From the NCBI GenBank assembly GCA_022842445.1, contig JALHPO010000011.1:1-64000 (forward strand): a DNA stretch of 64,000 nucleotides, in the 5' to 3' direction. This DNA is from Nitrospira sp. (GTDB lineage: Bacteria > Nitrospirota > Nitrospiria > Nitrospirales > Nitrospiraceae). The position numbers and the translations under genes were made by a program. Positions 18,302 through 28,674 of this stretch are shown piece by piece; the first letter of the stretch is position 1, and each line of letters begins with the position of its first letter. Under the pieces are notes generated by a model, which saw only the letters and a program-made list of their open reading frames with translations, searched no databases and was not told where the DNA came from.

Positions 18302-21300
18302 CTACGCCGCCGCCAATATTTGTTGAACCCGATCCACTAAGACCTGAGGTTTGAACGGCTTGGACAGGAATGCCACGCCGGGTTCCAATACACCATGTTG
18401 CACGATCGATTCGTCTGTGTACCCGGACATGTATAAAACTTTTAACTGTGGATACTTGCTGAGCAGACGCTGCGCCATCTCTACGCCGCTCAGGTTGGGC
18501 ATGACCACATCCGTCACAAGCAGATCGATCGGACCGCTATGGGAATTGCCGACCGTGACACCCGCTTCGCCATCATGGGCAGTAAGGACCTTGTACCCAT
18601 AGGATGCCAGTAATTCCTGAAACAACCTCCTGATACCGGCTTCATCTTCCACCAGCAGGATCGTTGCTTCCTTTTCCTTGCAGAACGGCTTAATCAGATG
18701 GGTTCCGTCAGCCTGAGGCTCTGCCGGAGACTCCGTCTCAACTGCAGGGAAATAGACGCGAAACGACGCACCTTTACCCAACTCACTCTCGACTGTGACA
18801 AAGCCGCCGCTCTGTTTGACGATACCATACACGGTCGAAAGCCCGAGTCCTGTGCCCTTACCGGATTCCTTCGTCGTGAAAAACGGTTCGAACACCCGAG
18901 CCTTCGTCTCCTCGTCCATTCCACAGCCGGTATCGCGGACTTCCAGACAGGCATAGCGGCCGGGCTTGACGATACCTGTCGGCTCACCACGTTCGGGCGT
19001 GATGACAACATTGTCGGTGCGGAGAAGCAGCCGTCCACCCTTTGGCATCGCGTCGCGTGCGTTGACCGCGAGGTTCATGATGACCTGATCGATTTGCCCG
19101 CGATCCGCTTTCACCGGGGCAAGGTCGTCCGCGAACACGGCCTCCAGCTGAATGTCCTCCCCGATGAGCTTGTGTAACAACCTTTCTATCTGAGCCACAA
19201 CATCGTTCAACGAGAGCTGTGTCGGCTGAATCACCTGTTTGCGGCTGAAGGCCAACAGCTGCTGCGTAAGGTTGGCGGCCCGCCCGGCGGCCTTGACGAT
19301 CTCTTGCACAGCCTGCTGTAGGGGATCCCCCGGCTTGATGCTCATCTGCAATATCTCGCTGAATCCGGTAATCACAGTGAGGAGGTTGTTGAAGTCATGG
19401 GCGACGCCGCCGGCCAATCGGCCGACTGCTTCCATCTTTTGCGCTTGCCGCAATTGCGCCTCTAATAAGGTCTTGTCCGATTCCGCTTCCTTCTGCACAG
19501 TTAAGTCTCGCGTCAGCTGGGAGAATCCGATCAGCTTTCCCGCCTCGTCGTAAATCGCCGCGATGGCGGCGCGAGCCCAGAATTTCGAACCATCTTTCCG
19601 CAAGCGCCACCCTTCGTCCTCGACCGACCCCTGCTCGGCCGCCTGAGCCAACAGCCGCGTCGGCTTGTCGCCCCCCACATCCTCGGCGGAATAGAAGTAG
19701 GAAAAGTGCCGACCGACAATATCTCCCGCCGTGTAGCCCATGATGCGTTGAGCCCCATCGTTCCAGTGAACGACGAGACCTCCGGGATCGAGCATGACGA
19801 TGGAGTAATCCTTGACCTGGCCGACCATCTGATGAAAGCGCTGCTCGCTCAACCTGACGGCATGAAGGGCATCCCGCAAGGCAGTGATATCCACCGCTAC
19901 GCTCAACACTTGGTCGTGCCGGCCGTCCGGTCCGATTAATGGACGTTTGACGGTGCGCAGCCACCGGACCTTTCCTGTCGCATCCGTCAGCGCTTCTTCT
20001 GCAATGACCTGCTCCTGTCCCTTCTCCACCACCGCCAGATCGACCCGTTGAATGCGCTCCGCTTCATCCGCACGGGCACTGAAATCGGCATCCGTCCTTC
20101 CAACGAGGGTATCCACCGACGTGCCGTACGCATCGGCCACAGCTAAATTCGCCAAGGTAAACCGCCCATCCCGGTCCTTCGCAAAAATGAAATTGGGATT
20201 CATGTCGAGCACCTGCCGGAGAAAGCCATGCTGGCGTTGCAGCTGCCGGTTGACTGATTCCAGCTCGGCCGTGCGGGCCTGAACGCGCTCCTCAAGATCC
20301 TTGGTAAACAGTTGCAGGTCCTCTCTCATGCGATCGAAGGTCCGGGCAAGGGAACCGATTTCGTCCTGTCGCCAGACCGGAAGCCTGTTCGGCGCAAAGT
20401 CGCCGCTGGCCACAGCCTCTGCGCTCTTGGTCAACTGTTCGATGGGACGCCCCAATCGGGTCGCGACAAAGATGGCCAATACCGCCGCGAGGCCGGCTAA
20501 CACAAACCCGATGCCGACGATCTGTCTTTGCAATCGATAGATTGGCTCGTAGGCCTGATCGAGCGGTCGTGCAACGCCGACGAAACTTCCCGCTCTCGGC
20601 CGCCCCTGCTCCCCGGTATGCCCGACCAAGAATTGGCGACCGTCATTGGCCGTGAGGATGGCCCATGTGCGAAGTGGCGACGGCATGCCGACCCGGGATT
20701 TCCGTAAATCCTGTAACCAGTCCTGCGAAAACAAATCCTGGCCGACCTGAACAGAATCCTGTGTCTGTCCGGGCTGGCTCAAAAATAGCATTCCTTCTTT
20801 ATTATTGAACAAAAGAACAGAGCCCTGTGCTTCATGAGCCTTCGACGACAAGGGATACAAGATGCCGCGCACATGGTCATCCAGCTGAAGCGGCGACAAA
20901 TAGGCGCTCAGATAGCCGATCAACGGCTGAGACTTCCCTTCGTGAACAATCGGCGTCAGAAAATAGTAGCCTCCCTCCTGCGTTTTCCACTGGAACGGCT
21001 CCCATTTCAGGTGCGGATCCGTCGGTTTGTGGTGAAACCAGATCTGCTCTGCTACGGATTCCCCGATCCGATTAGGAGAGCTCGCCGCCACCACTTTCCC
21101 ACCCGGTGAGATGGCCATCAACGAGTTCCAGACCGGCTGCCCCTGTGCCAAAGCGGTTAAGGTCTCGGTGATACGCCCGCCTGTATCACCCTCATTCAGA
21201 TCATGCATCACGGACAGTTTGGCCCAATCCTTCAGTGAGGCCTGACCGTTGGCCCTCAGATGATCGAGACTCTCAGCAATATGCTCAGCCTGAGCCGAAA

Positions 21301-21475
21301 GCTGGAGGCCGATATTCTCTTCCAAGGCTGCTTGCCCGTTATGTAGGATGAGGACCGATGCGATGACCAGCGGGCTCACTGCCAATAGAAGAAAGAGTCC
21401 CGTCAATCGGCCTAATAACCCTCGAACCGATCGACCGACCGACTCAACGAGCGAACCTCTGTGTTCTGACTCCAT
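18302..21475 (-). CDS. Hybrid sensor histidine kinase (Cache-HAMP-PAS-PAS-HisKA-HATPase-REC)
   Basis: A 1057-residue membrane sensor kinase. The first helix is near residues 22-45, a Cache-like extracytoplasmic domain spans about 46-320, and the second helix is near 323-347. HAMP, a short coiled coil and two PAS domains follow (around DMNPNFIFAKDRDGRF and YSIVMLDPGGLVVHWN). The phosphorylated His is in GGVAHDFNNLLTV. The N-box is NLAVNARDAM, and the G boxes are DTGCGMD and GKGTGLGLS. A C-terminal receiver has its acceptor Asp in LLVTDVVMP. I prefer the ATG at 21475 with GGAG at proper spacing over 21502. The signal is unknown, and no separate output regulator is adjacent. Confidence 0.93.
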   Translation of the reverse strand: MESEHRGSLVESVGRSVRGLLGRLTGLFLLLAVSPLVIASVLILHNGQAALEENIGLQLSAQAEHIAESLDHLRANGQASLKDWAKLSVMHDLNEGDTGGRITETLTALAQGQPVWNSLMAISPGGKVVAASSPNRIGESVAEQIWFHHKPTDPHLKWEPFQWKTQEGGYYFLTPIVHEGKSQPLIGYLSAYLSPLQLDDHVRGILYPLSSKAHEAQGSVLLFNNKEGMLFLSQPGQTQDSVQVGQDLFSQDWLQDLRKSRVGMPSPLRTWAILTANDGRQFLVGHTGEQGRPRAGSFVGVARPLDQAYEPIYRLQRQIVGIGFVLAGLAAVLAIFVATRLGRPIEQLTKSAEAVASGDFAPNRLPVWRQDEIGSLARTFDRMREDLQLFTKDLEERVQARTAELESVNRQLQRQHGFLRQVLDMNPNFIFAKDRDGRFTLANLAVADAYGTSVDTLVGRTDADFSARADEAERIQRVDLAVVEKGQEQVIAEEALTDATGKVRWLRTVKRPLIGPDGRHDQVLSVAVDITALRDALHAVRLSEQRFHQMVGQVKDYSIVMLDPGGLVVHWNDGAQRIMGYTAGDIVGRHFSYFYSAEDVGGDKPTRLLAQAAEQGSVEDEGWRLRKDGSKFWARAAIAAIYDEAGKLIGFSQLTRDLTVQKEAESDKTLLEAQLRQAQKMEAVGRLAGGVAHDFNNLLTVITGFSEILQMSIKPGDPLQQAVQEIVKAAGRAANLTQQLLAFSRKQVIQPTQLSLNDVVAQIERLLHKLIGEDIQLEAVFADDLAPVKADRGQIDQVIMNLAVNARDAMPKGGRLLLRTDNVVITPERGEPTGIVKPGRYACLEVRDTGCGMDEETKARVFEPFFTTKESGKGTGLGLSTVYGIVKQSGGFVTVESELGKGASFRVYFPAVETESPAEPQADGTHLIKPFCKEKEATILLVEDEAGIRRLFQELLASYGYKVLTAHDGEAGVTVGNSHSGPIDLLVTDVVMPNLSGVEMAQRLLSKYPQLKVLYMSGYTDESIVQHGVLEPGVAFLSKPFKPQVLVDRVQQILAAA

Positions 21476-21835
21476 ACCAAACTGCTCCGGATACCAGCCC
21501 AATAATGAGTGAGATCGCAGAGATCGATCCTACCGGACTTTTGTGCCGGAACAAGAAAATTACAGTTCTCGTATTTCAGAAAAGCCAGCTTGTAGCTCGC
21601 GGGGAACAAGCACGTATCACTGATAACATTCGGTGGTGAGTGTTACGGGATGAAGCGTCCGGGGTAGCAGCCGATGGCGGTGTGCGCCTCGGCACTTGCC
21701 ACTCAGCACCCACAACGAATTCCGGTTCAGCCATACGCCATGCGGTAACGGCTTTTCGAAAAAACGAGGCTCGCCTGGCAGCGACTGCGGAGCAGGCGAA
21801 GCGGGGTTGATGAACGACGGGCGGCGAAACGACAC
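21476..21835. other. Intergenic stretch, nothing recognised
   Basis: About 360 nt lie between two minus-strand signalling genes. A 72-codon minus frame ending at 21617 has no ribosome binding site or motif and is not called. Promoters for the kinase gene should lie near 21480-21560, where A/T content rises, but I see no confident hexamer pair. Confidence 0.4.
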
Positions 21836-22507
21836 TTATGGGCGCGGATCCAACTCGATGAGTCCTTTGCGGATCGCGAGAATGGCGGCTTGTGTGCGAT
21901 CGTACACTTGCAGCTTGTGGAAAATGTTTCGGACATGATTCTTCACGGTCTTTTCACTCAAGTCGAGATTATTGGCAATCTCCTTGTTCGTTTTTCCATC
22001 GGCGACCAATCGGAGGACGGTGATCTCCCGCTCGGTCAAATCATGCTCGGCCCAAGCCGACTTCTTGCCCTTTTTCTGGGCCATCAACGAAAACTCCGCC
22101 AAGATCTTGCTGGCGACGGATGGGTGAATGAGCGATTCGCCGCGAGAAATCGCCCGAATGGCGGCGACGATCTGCGACGACTCCGAATCCTTGAGCAAGT
22201 AGCCTGTAGCGCCGGCCCGAACCAGATCAAAGATATACTGCTGTTCCTCATACATCGTCAGGGCGACGATGCCGATGTGTGGAAACTCGCGCTTGATCTG
22301 TCTGGTCGCCTCGACACCGCCCATCCGCGGCATGCTGACATCCATTAAGATCACGTCCGGAAGCAGGGCGCGGGCCTTTTCCACTGCCTCAATGCCGTCT
22401 TGCGCCTCACCCAGGACATGGATGTCGTCCTTGGTCTTGAGAATCGCCGCCAGACCTTCACGGACGACACGATGATCGTCGGCGATCAACACCTTAATTC
22501 TCTCCAT
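21836..22507 (-). CDS. NarL/LuxR-type response regulator
   Basis: A 223-residue two-component transcription regulator. The receiver domain (1-120) has the acidic pocket DD (KVLIADDHRVV), acceptor Asp in VILMDVSMPRMGG, and the conserved Thr and Lys (ALTMYEE, YLLKDSES). The C-terminal helix-turn-helix has the LuxR signature LTEREITVLRLVADGKTNKEIA...LSEKTVKNHV. I start at ATG 22507, nine bases behind a GAGGGAGG site. Its start overlaps the stop of the upstream kinase gene, so the two form a cognate pair. Target genes are not evident. Confidence 0.93.
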   Translation of the reverse strand: MERIKVLIADDHRVVREGLAAILKTKDDIHVLGEAQDGIEAVEKARALLPDVILMDVSMPRMGGVEATRQIKREFPHIGIVALTMYEEQQYIFDLVRAGATGYLLKDSESSQIVAAIRAISRGESLIHPSVASKILAEFSLMAQKKGKKSAWAEHDLTEREITVLRLVADGKTNKEIANNLDLSEKTVKNHVRNIFHKLQVYDRTQAAILAIRKGLIELDPRP

Positions 22508-23606
22508 GACTCGCATCCTCCCTCTTGTCCTTATCGAACAACGGCACTTCGACTACGACCTTTGTACCTCGTCCCTTTTTGGATTCGACACGCCCTTCTC
22601 CGCCGACCAGCCTGGCCCGCTCCAAAATCCCTTTGATTCCGAAATGGTCCCACTTCTCAGGATCGCGCAGGACAGTCTCCATATCGAACCCCACACCGTT
22701 GTCGGTGATCGTAACCCGCAGCATTTCCAGACCGATCTCCAGCCGGATCGACACCCGATCCGCCTTTGCATGTTTATGGACGTTGCTCAAGGCCTCCTGA
22801 ATGATGCGGAAGAGGAAGATCTTGGTCCGGGGAAAGAGAGTCTGCTCATCGCCCGTGACGGTGAACTTGGCAGCGATATGCGACTCAATCTCATACGATT
22901 TGAGATAGTTGGTCAGCGCAGGAATCAATTCCATCTTGTCGTAATGAAGCGGCCGCAGGTTGAAGATCACCTGGCGGGCTTCCTGAATGGCGAGTTTGAG
23001 TTGCGCCTTGCTCTCTTTGATGGTGGCCAGCCCGGCTTTCGGATTTTTTCGCATCAGCTGCAGGCACAGATCGAGCTTGAAATTGACACCCGCCAGGCTT
23101 TGGATGAACCCGTCGTGGATATCACAGGCAATGCGGGTGCGTTCATCCGTCACCGCCGCACCGGTCTCTTTGACATACAACCGATAGAGGGACTGATACT
23201 TGTTGAGCGTCCGTTCGATCTCAGCCGTCGCACGGATACGGGCCTCGATCAGCTCCCACATGAATTTGGCGCTGGCGCCCCCGATGATCGTCACGCCCAT
23301 CCGATGGAAGTCCTGAAGCAGTTGCCACACGTCGGCATTACCTGACACATCGATAATCAAATCAACTCGTTCCATCGCCAACAACTGCCGATAGTCTCGG
23401 GTGACCGGAATTCCCAGCTGCTTGGCAAGGCTCACTCCGGGCGCCTGCTGGTCAACCTCTGCCACTCCGACGATCCGCACGAGGGGGTCGTCCGCAAAGA
23501 TTTCCATCAGCGCCGTGCCGCCACGGCCTGCGCCGATGATGGCGACATTGGTGGTGCCGGAACTCGTCTTTTTTCGCCGATTGCGCTGAGATTGCAGGGT
23601 GGCCAT
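22494..23606 (-). CDS. Histidine kinase with N-terminal Rossmann (NAD(P)-binding-like) domain
   Basis: A 370-residue soluble kinase with no membrane segment. Residues 20-125 read as a Rossmann fold: VAIIGAGRGGTAL carries the GxGxxG dinucleotide signature (G25, G27, G30), the second strand ends in a Glu (VGVAEVD), and a strand-turn DLIIDVSGN follows, as in dehydrogenases and CoA-binding proteins. A helical linker leads to a HisKA_3 box with the phosphorylated His in IACDIHDGFIQSLAGV (H164) and a HATPase_c domain (RIIQEALSNVHKHA, DNGVGFD). It overlaps the response-regulator gene by 14 nt. The input could be NAD(P)H/NAD(P)+ ratio, a CoA ligand or none. That part is inference. Confidence 0.88.
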   Translation of the reverse strand: MATLQSQRNRRKKTSSGTTNVAIIGAGRGGTALMEIFADDPLVRIVGVAEVDQQAPGVSLAKQLGIPVTRDYRQLLAMERVDLIIDVSGNADVWQLLQDFHRMGVTIIGGASAKFMWELIEARIRATAEIERTLNKYQSLYRLYVKETGAAVTDERTRIACDIHDGFIQSLAGVNFKLDLCLQLMRKNPKAGLATIKESKAQLKLAIQEARQVIFNLRPLHYDKMELIPALTNYLKSYEIESHIAAKFTVTGDEQTLFPRTKIFLFRIIQEALSNVHKHAKADRVSIRLEIGLEMLRVTITDNGVGFDMETVLRDPEKWDHFGIKGILERARLVGGEGRVESKKGRGTKVVVEVPLFDKDKREDASHGEN

Positions 23607-23713
23607 GTCTTCGACGCTCCGCGCACACTGTTCGCTGGGACGGACGATCGAGGCCGCTTACTTCAGTCGGGGGTGACGCAGAGAAACGAGAAGGCGGCTC
23701 AAAGAACCAGAAC

Positions 23714-24178
23714 TCAACGTTCGCGGCGCTGTTGAGCCAGAATTTTCAGCTCATCCATGAACTGATCAATGTCCTTGAACTCACGATACACCGACGCAAA
23801 CCGGACATAGGCGACCTGATCCAGCTGATGCAGCTCTTTCATCACTTCTTCGCCTACCACCCGGCTTTTAATTTCGCTCTCGCCCATCTCCTGGATCCGC
23901 TTTTCGATCCGATCGGCTGCGTCTTCAATCGTCGCGGTGCTGATCGGCCGTTTCTCACAGGCTTTCTTAATCCCGGAAAGGATCTTGGCCCGGTCAAATG
24001 ACTCGCGGCGGCCGTCTTTCTTGACGACAACCGGGAGAATCTCCTCGACCCGCTCATATGTGGTGTAGCGGCGGCGGCACCCCATGCACTCGCGGCGGCG
24101 GCGGATGACTTCGCCTTCCTTGGCCATCCGCGAGTCGACCACCTTGTCTTCCAGCTCATCGCAGAAGGGACATTTCAC
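23714..24178 (-). CDS. nrdR: Transcriptional repressor NrdR
   Basis: A 154-residue regulator that represses ribonucleotide reductase genes when dATP is high. The N-terminal zinc ribbon is [13 protein letters not shown]...[12 protein letters not shown] (four Cys), followed by an ATP-cone ([21 protein letters not shown]). Length and motif order are those of the family. It lies 33 nt downstream of glyA on the same strand, a common arrangement. NrdR boxes would be expected upstream of nrd genes, and none is in this window. Confidence 0.97.
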   Translation of the reverse strand: MKCPFCDELEDKVVDSRMAKEGEVIRRRRECMGCRRRYTTYERVEEILPVVVKKDGRRESFDRAKILSGIKKACEKRPISTATIEDAADRIEKRIQEMGESEIKSRVVGEEVMKELHQLDQVAYVRFASVYREFKDIDQFMDELKILAQQRRER

Positions 24179-24211
24179 AGGCGGTGACCCTGGCTCATGA
24201 ATGGGGACTCG

Positions 24212-25474
24212 TCAGTAGGAATGAAAGATAGGGAACCGGTTGCACAGTGCTTTGGCTTCCAGGCGAACCTCTTCCAGCACCGCCGGTTCTTGCGGGTGCT
24301 GCAGCACACGATCAACTAGCTTCACAATGTGTTTCATCTCCGGCTCCCGCATCCCTCGCGTCGAGACGATCGGAGAACCCAGCCGGATGCCGCTGGCCAC
24401 CGCCGGCGGCTTTTCGTCGTAGGGGACGGCATTCTTATTCAGGATAATACCCGCCGCATCAAGAGCCGCATCGGCGTCCTTCCCTGTAATCCCCTTATTC
24501 GAGAGATTAACCAACATGAGATGAGTATCGGTCCCGCCGGAAACAATCTTGTACCCGTGGTCCATCAGCCCTTGTGCCAGCGCTTTCGCATTGGTGAGGA
24601 CCTGCTGTTGATAGCGCTTGAACGATGGAGACAAGGCTTCCTTGAACGCGACGGCTTTGGCCGCAATCACATGCATAAGCGGCCCGCCCTGCAAACCGGG
24701 GAACACCAGCTTGTCGACGCCCTTCGCATACTCGGCCTTGCACATCGTGACCCCGCCGCGCGGGCCCCGAAGAGTCTTATGCGTTGTGGTGGTTACAAAA
24801 TCCGCATAGGGTACGGGATTGGGATGCAGCCCTGCGGCAATAAGACCGGCAATGTGGGCAATATCGACTAATAGGTATGCGCCGACTGATTTGGCGATAG
24901 CTTGAAATCGTGGGAAGTCCAATACGCGGGCATACGCGCTGGCGCCCACCACGATCATACGGGGTCTGCATTCCTCAGCGGCTTTCTGCACGGCATCATA
25001 ATCGATAGTTTCTGTCTGCCTGTCGACTCCGTATGAAAATACGCGAAAGAGAATACCGGAGAAGTTGACTTTGCTTCCATGAGTCAGATGTCCCCCTTGA
25101 GCCAGATCCATCCCAAGAATCGTGTCACCCGGCTTCAATACCGACAGGTAGGCCGCCATGTTGGCCTGCGAACCGGAATGCGGCTGCACGTTGACGTGCT
25201 CTGCTCCGAAGATCTCCTTGCACCGTTGAATCGCAAGGTCTTCGACCGTGTCGGCGTGCTCACACCCGCCGTAATACCGTCTGCCCGGATACCCCTCCGC
25301 ATACTTATTGGTCAACACAGAACCCTGTGCGGCGAGCACAGCGGGACTGGCAAAGTTCTCCGAGGCAATCAACAGCAGCTTGTCTCGCTGCCGCGTTTCT
25401 TCCGCCTCAATCGCCGCGTAGACGTCGGGGTCCGCGGATTTCAGAACATCGATTGATCCGATTCCCTCGTACAT
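24212..25474 (-). CDS. glyA: Serine hydroxymethyltransferase
   Basis: A 420-residue PLP enzyme that interconverts serine and glycine with tetrahydrofolate, the main source of one-carbon units. The PLP-binding lysine is in [13 protein letters not shown]. Other family motifs are [19 protein letters not shown] and HSGSQAN. It starts at ATG 25474, 17 nt downstream of the rplI stop, and is followed by nrdR, so rplI-glyA-nrdR is probably one transcript. With kbl and tdh upstream it can use glycine made from threonine. Confidence 0.98.
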   Translation of the reverse strand: MYEGIGSIDVLKSADPDVYAAIEAEETRQRDKLLLIASENFASPAVLAAQGSVLTNKYAEGYPGRRYYGGCEHADTVEDLAIQRCKEIFGAEHVNVQPHSGSQANMAAYLSVLKPGDTILGMDLAQGGHLTHGSKVNFSGILFRVFSYGVDRQTETIDYDAVQKAAEECRPRMIVVGASAYARVLDFPRFQAIAKSVGAYLLVDIAHIAGLIAAGLHPNPVPYADFVTTTTHKTLRGPRGGVTMCKAEYAKGVDKLVFPGLQGGPLMHVIAAKAVAFKEALSPSFKRYQQQVLTNAKALAQGLMDHGYKIVSGGTDTHLMLVNLSNKGITGKDADAALDAAGIILNKNAVPYDEKPPAVASGIRLGSPIVSTRGMREPEMKHIVKLVDRVLQHPQEPAVLEEVRLEAKALCNRFPIFHSY

Positions 25475-25491
25475 TTTGTTCTCTCTTAATC

Positions 25492-25962
25492 CTACGGCTG
25501 GGCCGGCGCTTCAACTTCCTGTTTCTTCACGACACACACCGTCACCGTGGCCGTCACATCTCTCGGCATCTTGATGGGCACCGTGACGGTTCCCAATTCC
25601 TTGATCGGCTGCCCCAATTGAATCTTCCGCCGGTCCACAGTGAAGCCTTGCACGGCCAACCCTTCAGCAATATCCTTGACCGTCACCGAACCGAACATCT
25701 TGTCGTCCTTGCCCACTTGCGCCTCGATGGTCAGCGTCACCGCCGACACCTTCTTGGCATGAGTCTCGATCTCCAGCTTTTCCTTCTTGGCCTTTTCCGC
25801 CGCCGCCCGTTTGGCATGCTCGAACGCTTTGATGCTCCGGCTGTCGGCTTCAACCGCTTTGCGGCGAGGCAACAGGAAATTCCTGGCAAATCCATCGGCC
25901 ACGTTGATGACATCGCCGAGGTGCCCCACCCCGTCCATCGTCTCTTGCAGAATGACTTTCAT
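25492..25962 (-). CDS. rplI: Ribosomal protein L9
   Basis: A 156-residue large-subunit protein. The N-terminal domain is [17 protein letters not shown]...[16 protein letters not shown], the classic L9 signature, followed by the long connecting helix ([16 protein letters not shown]) and the C-terminal domain. I start at ATG 25962 behind GAGGGG; the frame extends to 26022 but L9 always begins MKVIL. The gene is away from its usual rpsF-rpsR neighbours and instead heads glyA-nrdR. Confidence 0.97.
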   Translation of the reverse strand: MKVILQETMDGVGHLGDVINVADGFARNFLLPRRKAVEADSRSIKAFEHAKRAAAEKAKKEKLEIETHAKKVSAVTLTIEAQVGKDDKMFGSVTVKDIAEGLAVQGFTVDRRKIQLGQPIKELGTVTVPIKMPRDVTATVTVCVVKKQEVEAPAQP

Positions 25963-26038
25963 ACCCCTCGCTCCTTCTCTGAGAAAGGATTGGAGAATAC
26001 TGGGACGACTGCAAAAAGTCAATTCGGATCGGCAGGTT

Positions 26039-27229
26039 TCACTGAATGACGGCCAGCGCCCGACCTACCTTCGCAAAGGCCTCCACAGCCCGTTCCAGCT
26101 GGGCTCTCGTGTGGGCCGCCGACATCTGGACACGGATTCGTGCCCGACCTTCGGGCACGACGGGGTAGCTGAATCCGACTACGTACACGGCCTCGTTTAG
26201 CAGCGCTTCGGCCATCGACGTGGCAAGCACAGCCTCGCCCAACATGATGGGAATAATAGGATGTTCGCCCGGAATGAGACGGAATCCCATGGCAGTCAGC
26301 TGGGCGCGAAAAAACGCCGCGTTGGCATGAAGCCGCATCCGCGACTCATCCCCTTTCGCCACAAGGTCCAGTGCGCGCAAGGCTCCGGCCGACACAACAG
26401 GTGGAAGCGCATTCGAGAACAGGTAGGGTCGCGACCGTTGACGAAGCAATTCGACGATCTCAGCCTTGCCTGATGTAAACCCTCCCGTAGCCCCACCCAG
26501 TGTCTTTCCCAGGGTGCTTGTGACGATGTCCACGCGATCAGCCAGGCCGTAATGGGCCGGTGTGCCCCTCCCCTGGGGGCCAAGAACACCGGTCGCATGG
26601 CTGTCGTCCACAACCACCGCCGCATCGTACCGCTCGGCGAGGTCGATGATCCGGTCAAGCCTGGCCAAATCCCCATCCATCGAAAACACTCCGTCGGTCA
26701 CGATGAGCCGCAGCCGGCTGTCCTGCGATGCCTTCAACCGCCCTTCAAGTTCATCCATGTCCGAATGGGCATATCGCAATCGTGTCGCCTTACAAAGCCG
26801 GATACCGTCAATCAGGCTGGCATGGTTCAACGCGTCGCTGATGACGGCATCGCGCTCATCCACCAGCGCTTCGAATAATCCTCCGTTGGCATCGAAACAG
26901 GAACTATAGAGAATCGTGTCCTCGGTGCCTAGAAACTCGCTGATTGCCCGTTCCAGCCGTTTATGCAGATCCTGTGTGCCGCAGATAAAGCGCACCGAAG
27001 CCATACCGTACCCGTGGGTCTTCAAGCCCTCCATAGCCGCTTGAACTATCTCCGGGTGATTTGCCAATCCGAGATAATTATTGGCGCAAAGATTCAGGAC
27101 CGGGCCTCGATCCACCAGAATATCCGAGCCTTGTGGCCCCAGGATGCGCCGCTCGGACTTGTAGAGGCCTTTCGCGCGGATCTCGGCAATCTGCTGTTGA
27201 AGAACTTTTTTAAGGGATGTGTACGCCAT
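26039..27229 (-). CDS. kbl: 2-amino-3-ketobutyrate CoA ligase (glycine C-acetyltransferase)
   Basis: A 396-residue PLP enzyme that cleaves 2-amino-3-ketobutyrate with CoA to glycine and acetyl-CoA. The PLP lysine is in [13 protein letters not shown], with [15 protein letters not shown] and [11 protein letters not shown] as family motifs. The start MAYTSLKK at 27229 is chosen over 27265. It sits 110 nt downstream of tdh, its partner in threonine catabolism, on the same strand. Related 8-amino-7-oxononanoate synthases (BioF) look similar, but the tdh context and motifs favour Kbl. Confidence 0.95.
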   Translation of the reverse strand: MAYTSLKKVLQQQIAEIRAKGLYKSERRILGPQGSDILVDRGPVLNLCANNYLGLANHPEIVQAAMEGLKTHGYGMASVRFICGTQDLHKRLERAISEFLGTEDTILYSSCFDANGGLFEALVDERDAVISDALNHASLIDGIRLCKATRLRYAHSDMDELEGRLKASQDSRLRLIVTDGVFSMDGDLARLDRIIDLAERYDAAVVVDDSHATGVLGPQGRGTPAHYGLADRVDIVTSTLGKTLGGATGGFTSGKAEIVELLRQRSRPYLFSNALPPVVSAGALRALDLVAKGDESRMRLHANAAFFRAQLTAMGFRLIPGEHPIIPIMLGEAVLATSMAEALLNEAVYVVGFSYPVVPEGRARIRVQMSAAHTRAQLERAVEAFAKVGRALAVIQ

Positions 27230-27339
27230 ATCGTCGGCACAGTGGACAAGCAGACAGGGGACCAAGCTGACAGGTGTATTCGCTGATCACCAGCTGTTTA
27301 TTGGGGCCTTGCCCGCCTGTCAGCCTGTGGCCTGTCAGC

Positions 27340-28374
27340 TCACGGAATCAACACCACTTTCCCGCATTGCCCGGATTGGATCAAATCGAATCCTGTCGCA
27401 AATTCGGCCATCGGGAAGGAATGCGTGATCACCGGTCGGATATTCAGGCCTGCCTTGAAGAGCCCCGCCAGCCTATACCACGTCCCGAACAAACGGCGGC
27501 CTGTCACTCCATACACGCGAATGCCCTTAAAAATGATTTCATTGGGAAGGTCGAAGCACACCTGGCCGGTTGGAATCCCGAAAAGGGTCACTCGTCCGCC
27601 GTTTTTCACGGCACGAAAGGCCTGATGCAGCGCGGCAGGGTTGCCCGACATTTCCAAGGCTGCATCAACCCCTTCACCGGCCGTCAGCTCACGAATCGCC
27701 TCATTGACTGCCTCATGATGAGCGGTCTTCACATTCAGCGTGAGGTCCGCGCCCACTTGTTTGGCCAATCCCAGACGGTACTCGCTCGTGTCAGTCGCGA
27801 TGATGACCGCCGCGCCCGATACACGGGCGACGGCGATAGCAAATAGACCGGTCGGCCCACAGCCTGTCACCAAAACCGTATGGCCGGTGAGGTCTTCGGC
27901 GAGAGCAGCATCGACGGCGTTCCCGAGGGGTTCCTGAACACAGGCAAACTCCCGAGGAATCTCCGTAGCGGTGCGCCACAAGACAGCTTCGGGCAGCGTG
28001 ACATACTCGGCATACGAGCCGTCGCAATCGATACCAAGGATTCGGTACTGCTTACAGACATGCGCCTGCCCGGTTCGGCATTGAAAACACGCACCACACG
28101 TAATGTGCGATTCGGCTGCGACATAATCGCCGACCTTCACCAGCGACACCTCACGCCCGGCCTCCACCACATGGCCGCATAACTCATGGCCGATGATACG
28201 CGGAGGATGGATACGCCCTTGAGCCCACTCGTCCCAACGATAAATATGGGCGTCAGTTCCACACAGCGAGGTCGCGGCAACCTTGACGACAACCTCGCGC
28301 GGGCCGGGTATGGGGTCCGGCCAACTCGTTGCAGTCAAACCCGGCGCAGTCGTTGTTTTGACCAGGGCTCTCAT
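27340..28374 (-). CDS. tdh: L-threonine 3-dehydrogenase
   Basis: A 344-residue NAD- and zinc-dependent medium-chain dehydrogenase that oxidises threonine to 2-amino-3-ketobutyrate. The catalytic zinc region is TSLCGTDAHIY with the downstream GHELCGHV, and the structural zinc site is CGACFQCRTGQAHVC. The nucleotide-binding turn is VTGCGPTGLFAIAVA. It is followed by kbl, giving the complete two-step route from threonine to glycine and acetyl-CoA. Between the two genes is a pair of AGCTGACAGG/CCTGTCAGCT inverted repeats (27265-27274 and 27331-27340) within repetitive text. Confidence 0.95.
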   Translation of the reverse strand: MRALVKTTTAPGLTATSWPDPIPGPREVVVKVAATSLCGTDAHIYRWDEWAQGRIHPPRIIGHELCGHVVEAGREVSLVKVGDYVAAESHITCGACFQCRTGQAHVCKQYRILGIDCDGSYAEYVTLPEAVLWRTATEIPREFACVQEPLGNAVDAALAEDLTGHTVLVTGCGPTGLFAIAVARVSGAAVIIATDTSEYRLGLAKQVGADLTLNVKTAHHEAVNEAIRELTAGEGVDAALEMSGNPAALHQAFRAVKNGGRVTLFGIPTGQVCFDLPNEIIFKGIRVYGVTGRRLFGTWYRLAGLFKAGLNIRPVITHSFPMAEFATGFDLIQSGQCGKVVLIP

Positions 28375-28599
28375 AGAACCATTCTATACCAACTCCGTAC
28401 ATTGGGCATCCTGATCAGCCCCGCAAAGTTCGTATAGCCATCCTTCTGTGTAAGCCGAAAAGCAGCAGAGACTGGGCTCCGTCCGTTGTTGTTCGTATCT
28501 CGCGAAGCGTATCTCGCATGTCGCAGACAAAAAAGATGAGATCCGCTTCCGTTTCGTCCCACAACCCTGCGCTTCACAAAGAACTTGCTTCCAGACGAC

Positions 28600-28628
28600 T
28601 TGGTACCGGACTCTCATGCCACTACATT
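28600..28628 (+). promoter_or_regulatory. Possible promoter for the TonB-like gene
   Basis: TTGGTA (28600-28605) and TACATT (28623-28628) are spaced by 17 bp, each matching 4 of 6 consensus bases. It lies in the 300-nt divergent gap between tdh and the gene at 28675, which otherwise shows only short random frames. Confidence 0.3.
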
Positions 28629-28674
28629 TACCACGGCTTGCATGACATCGCCACGATGAGTAGGATGCAAGAAC

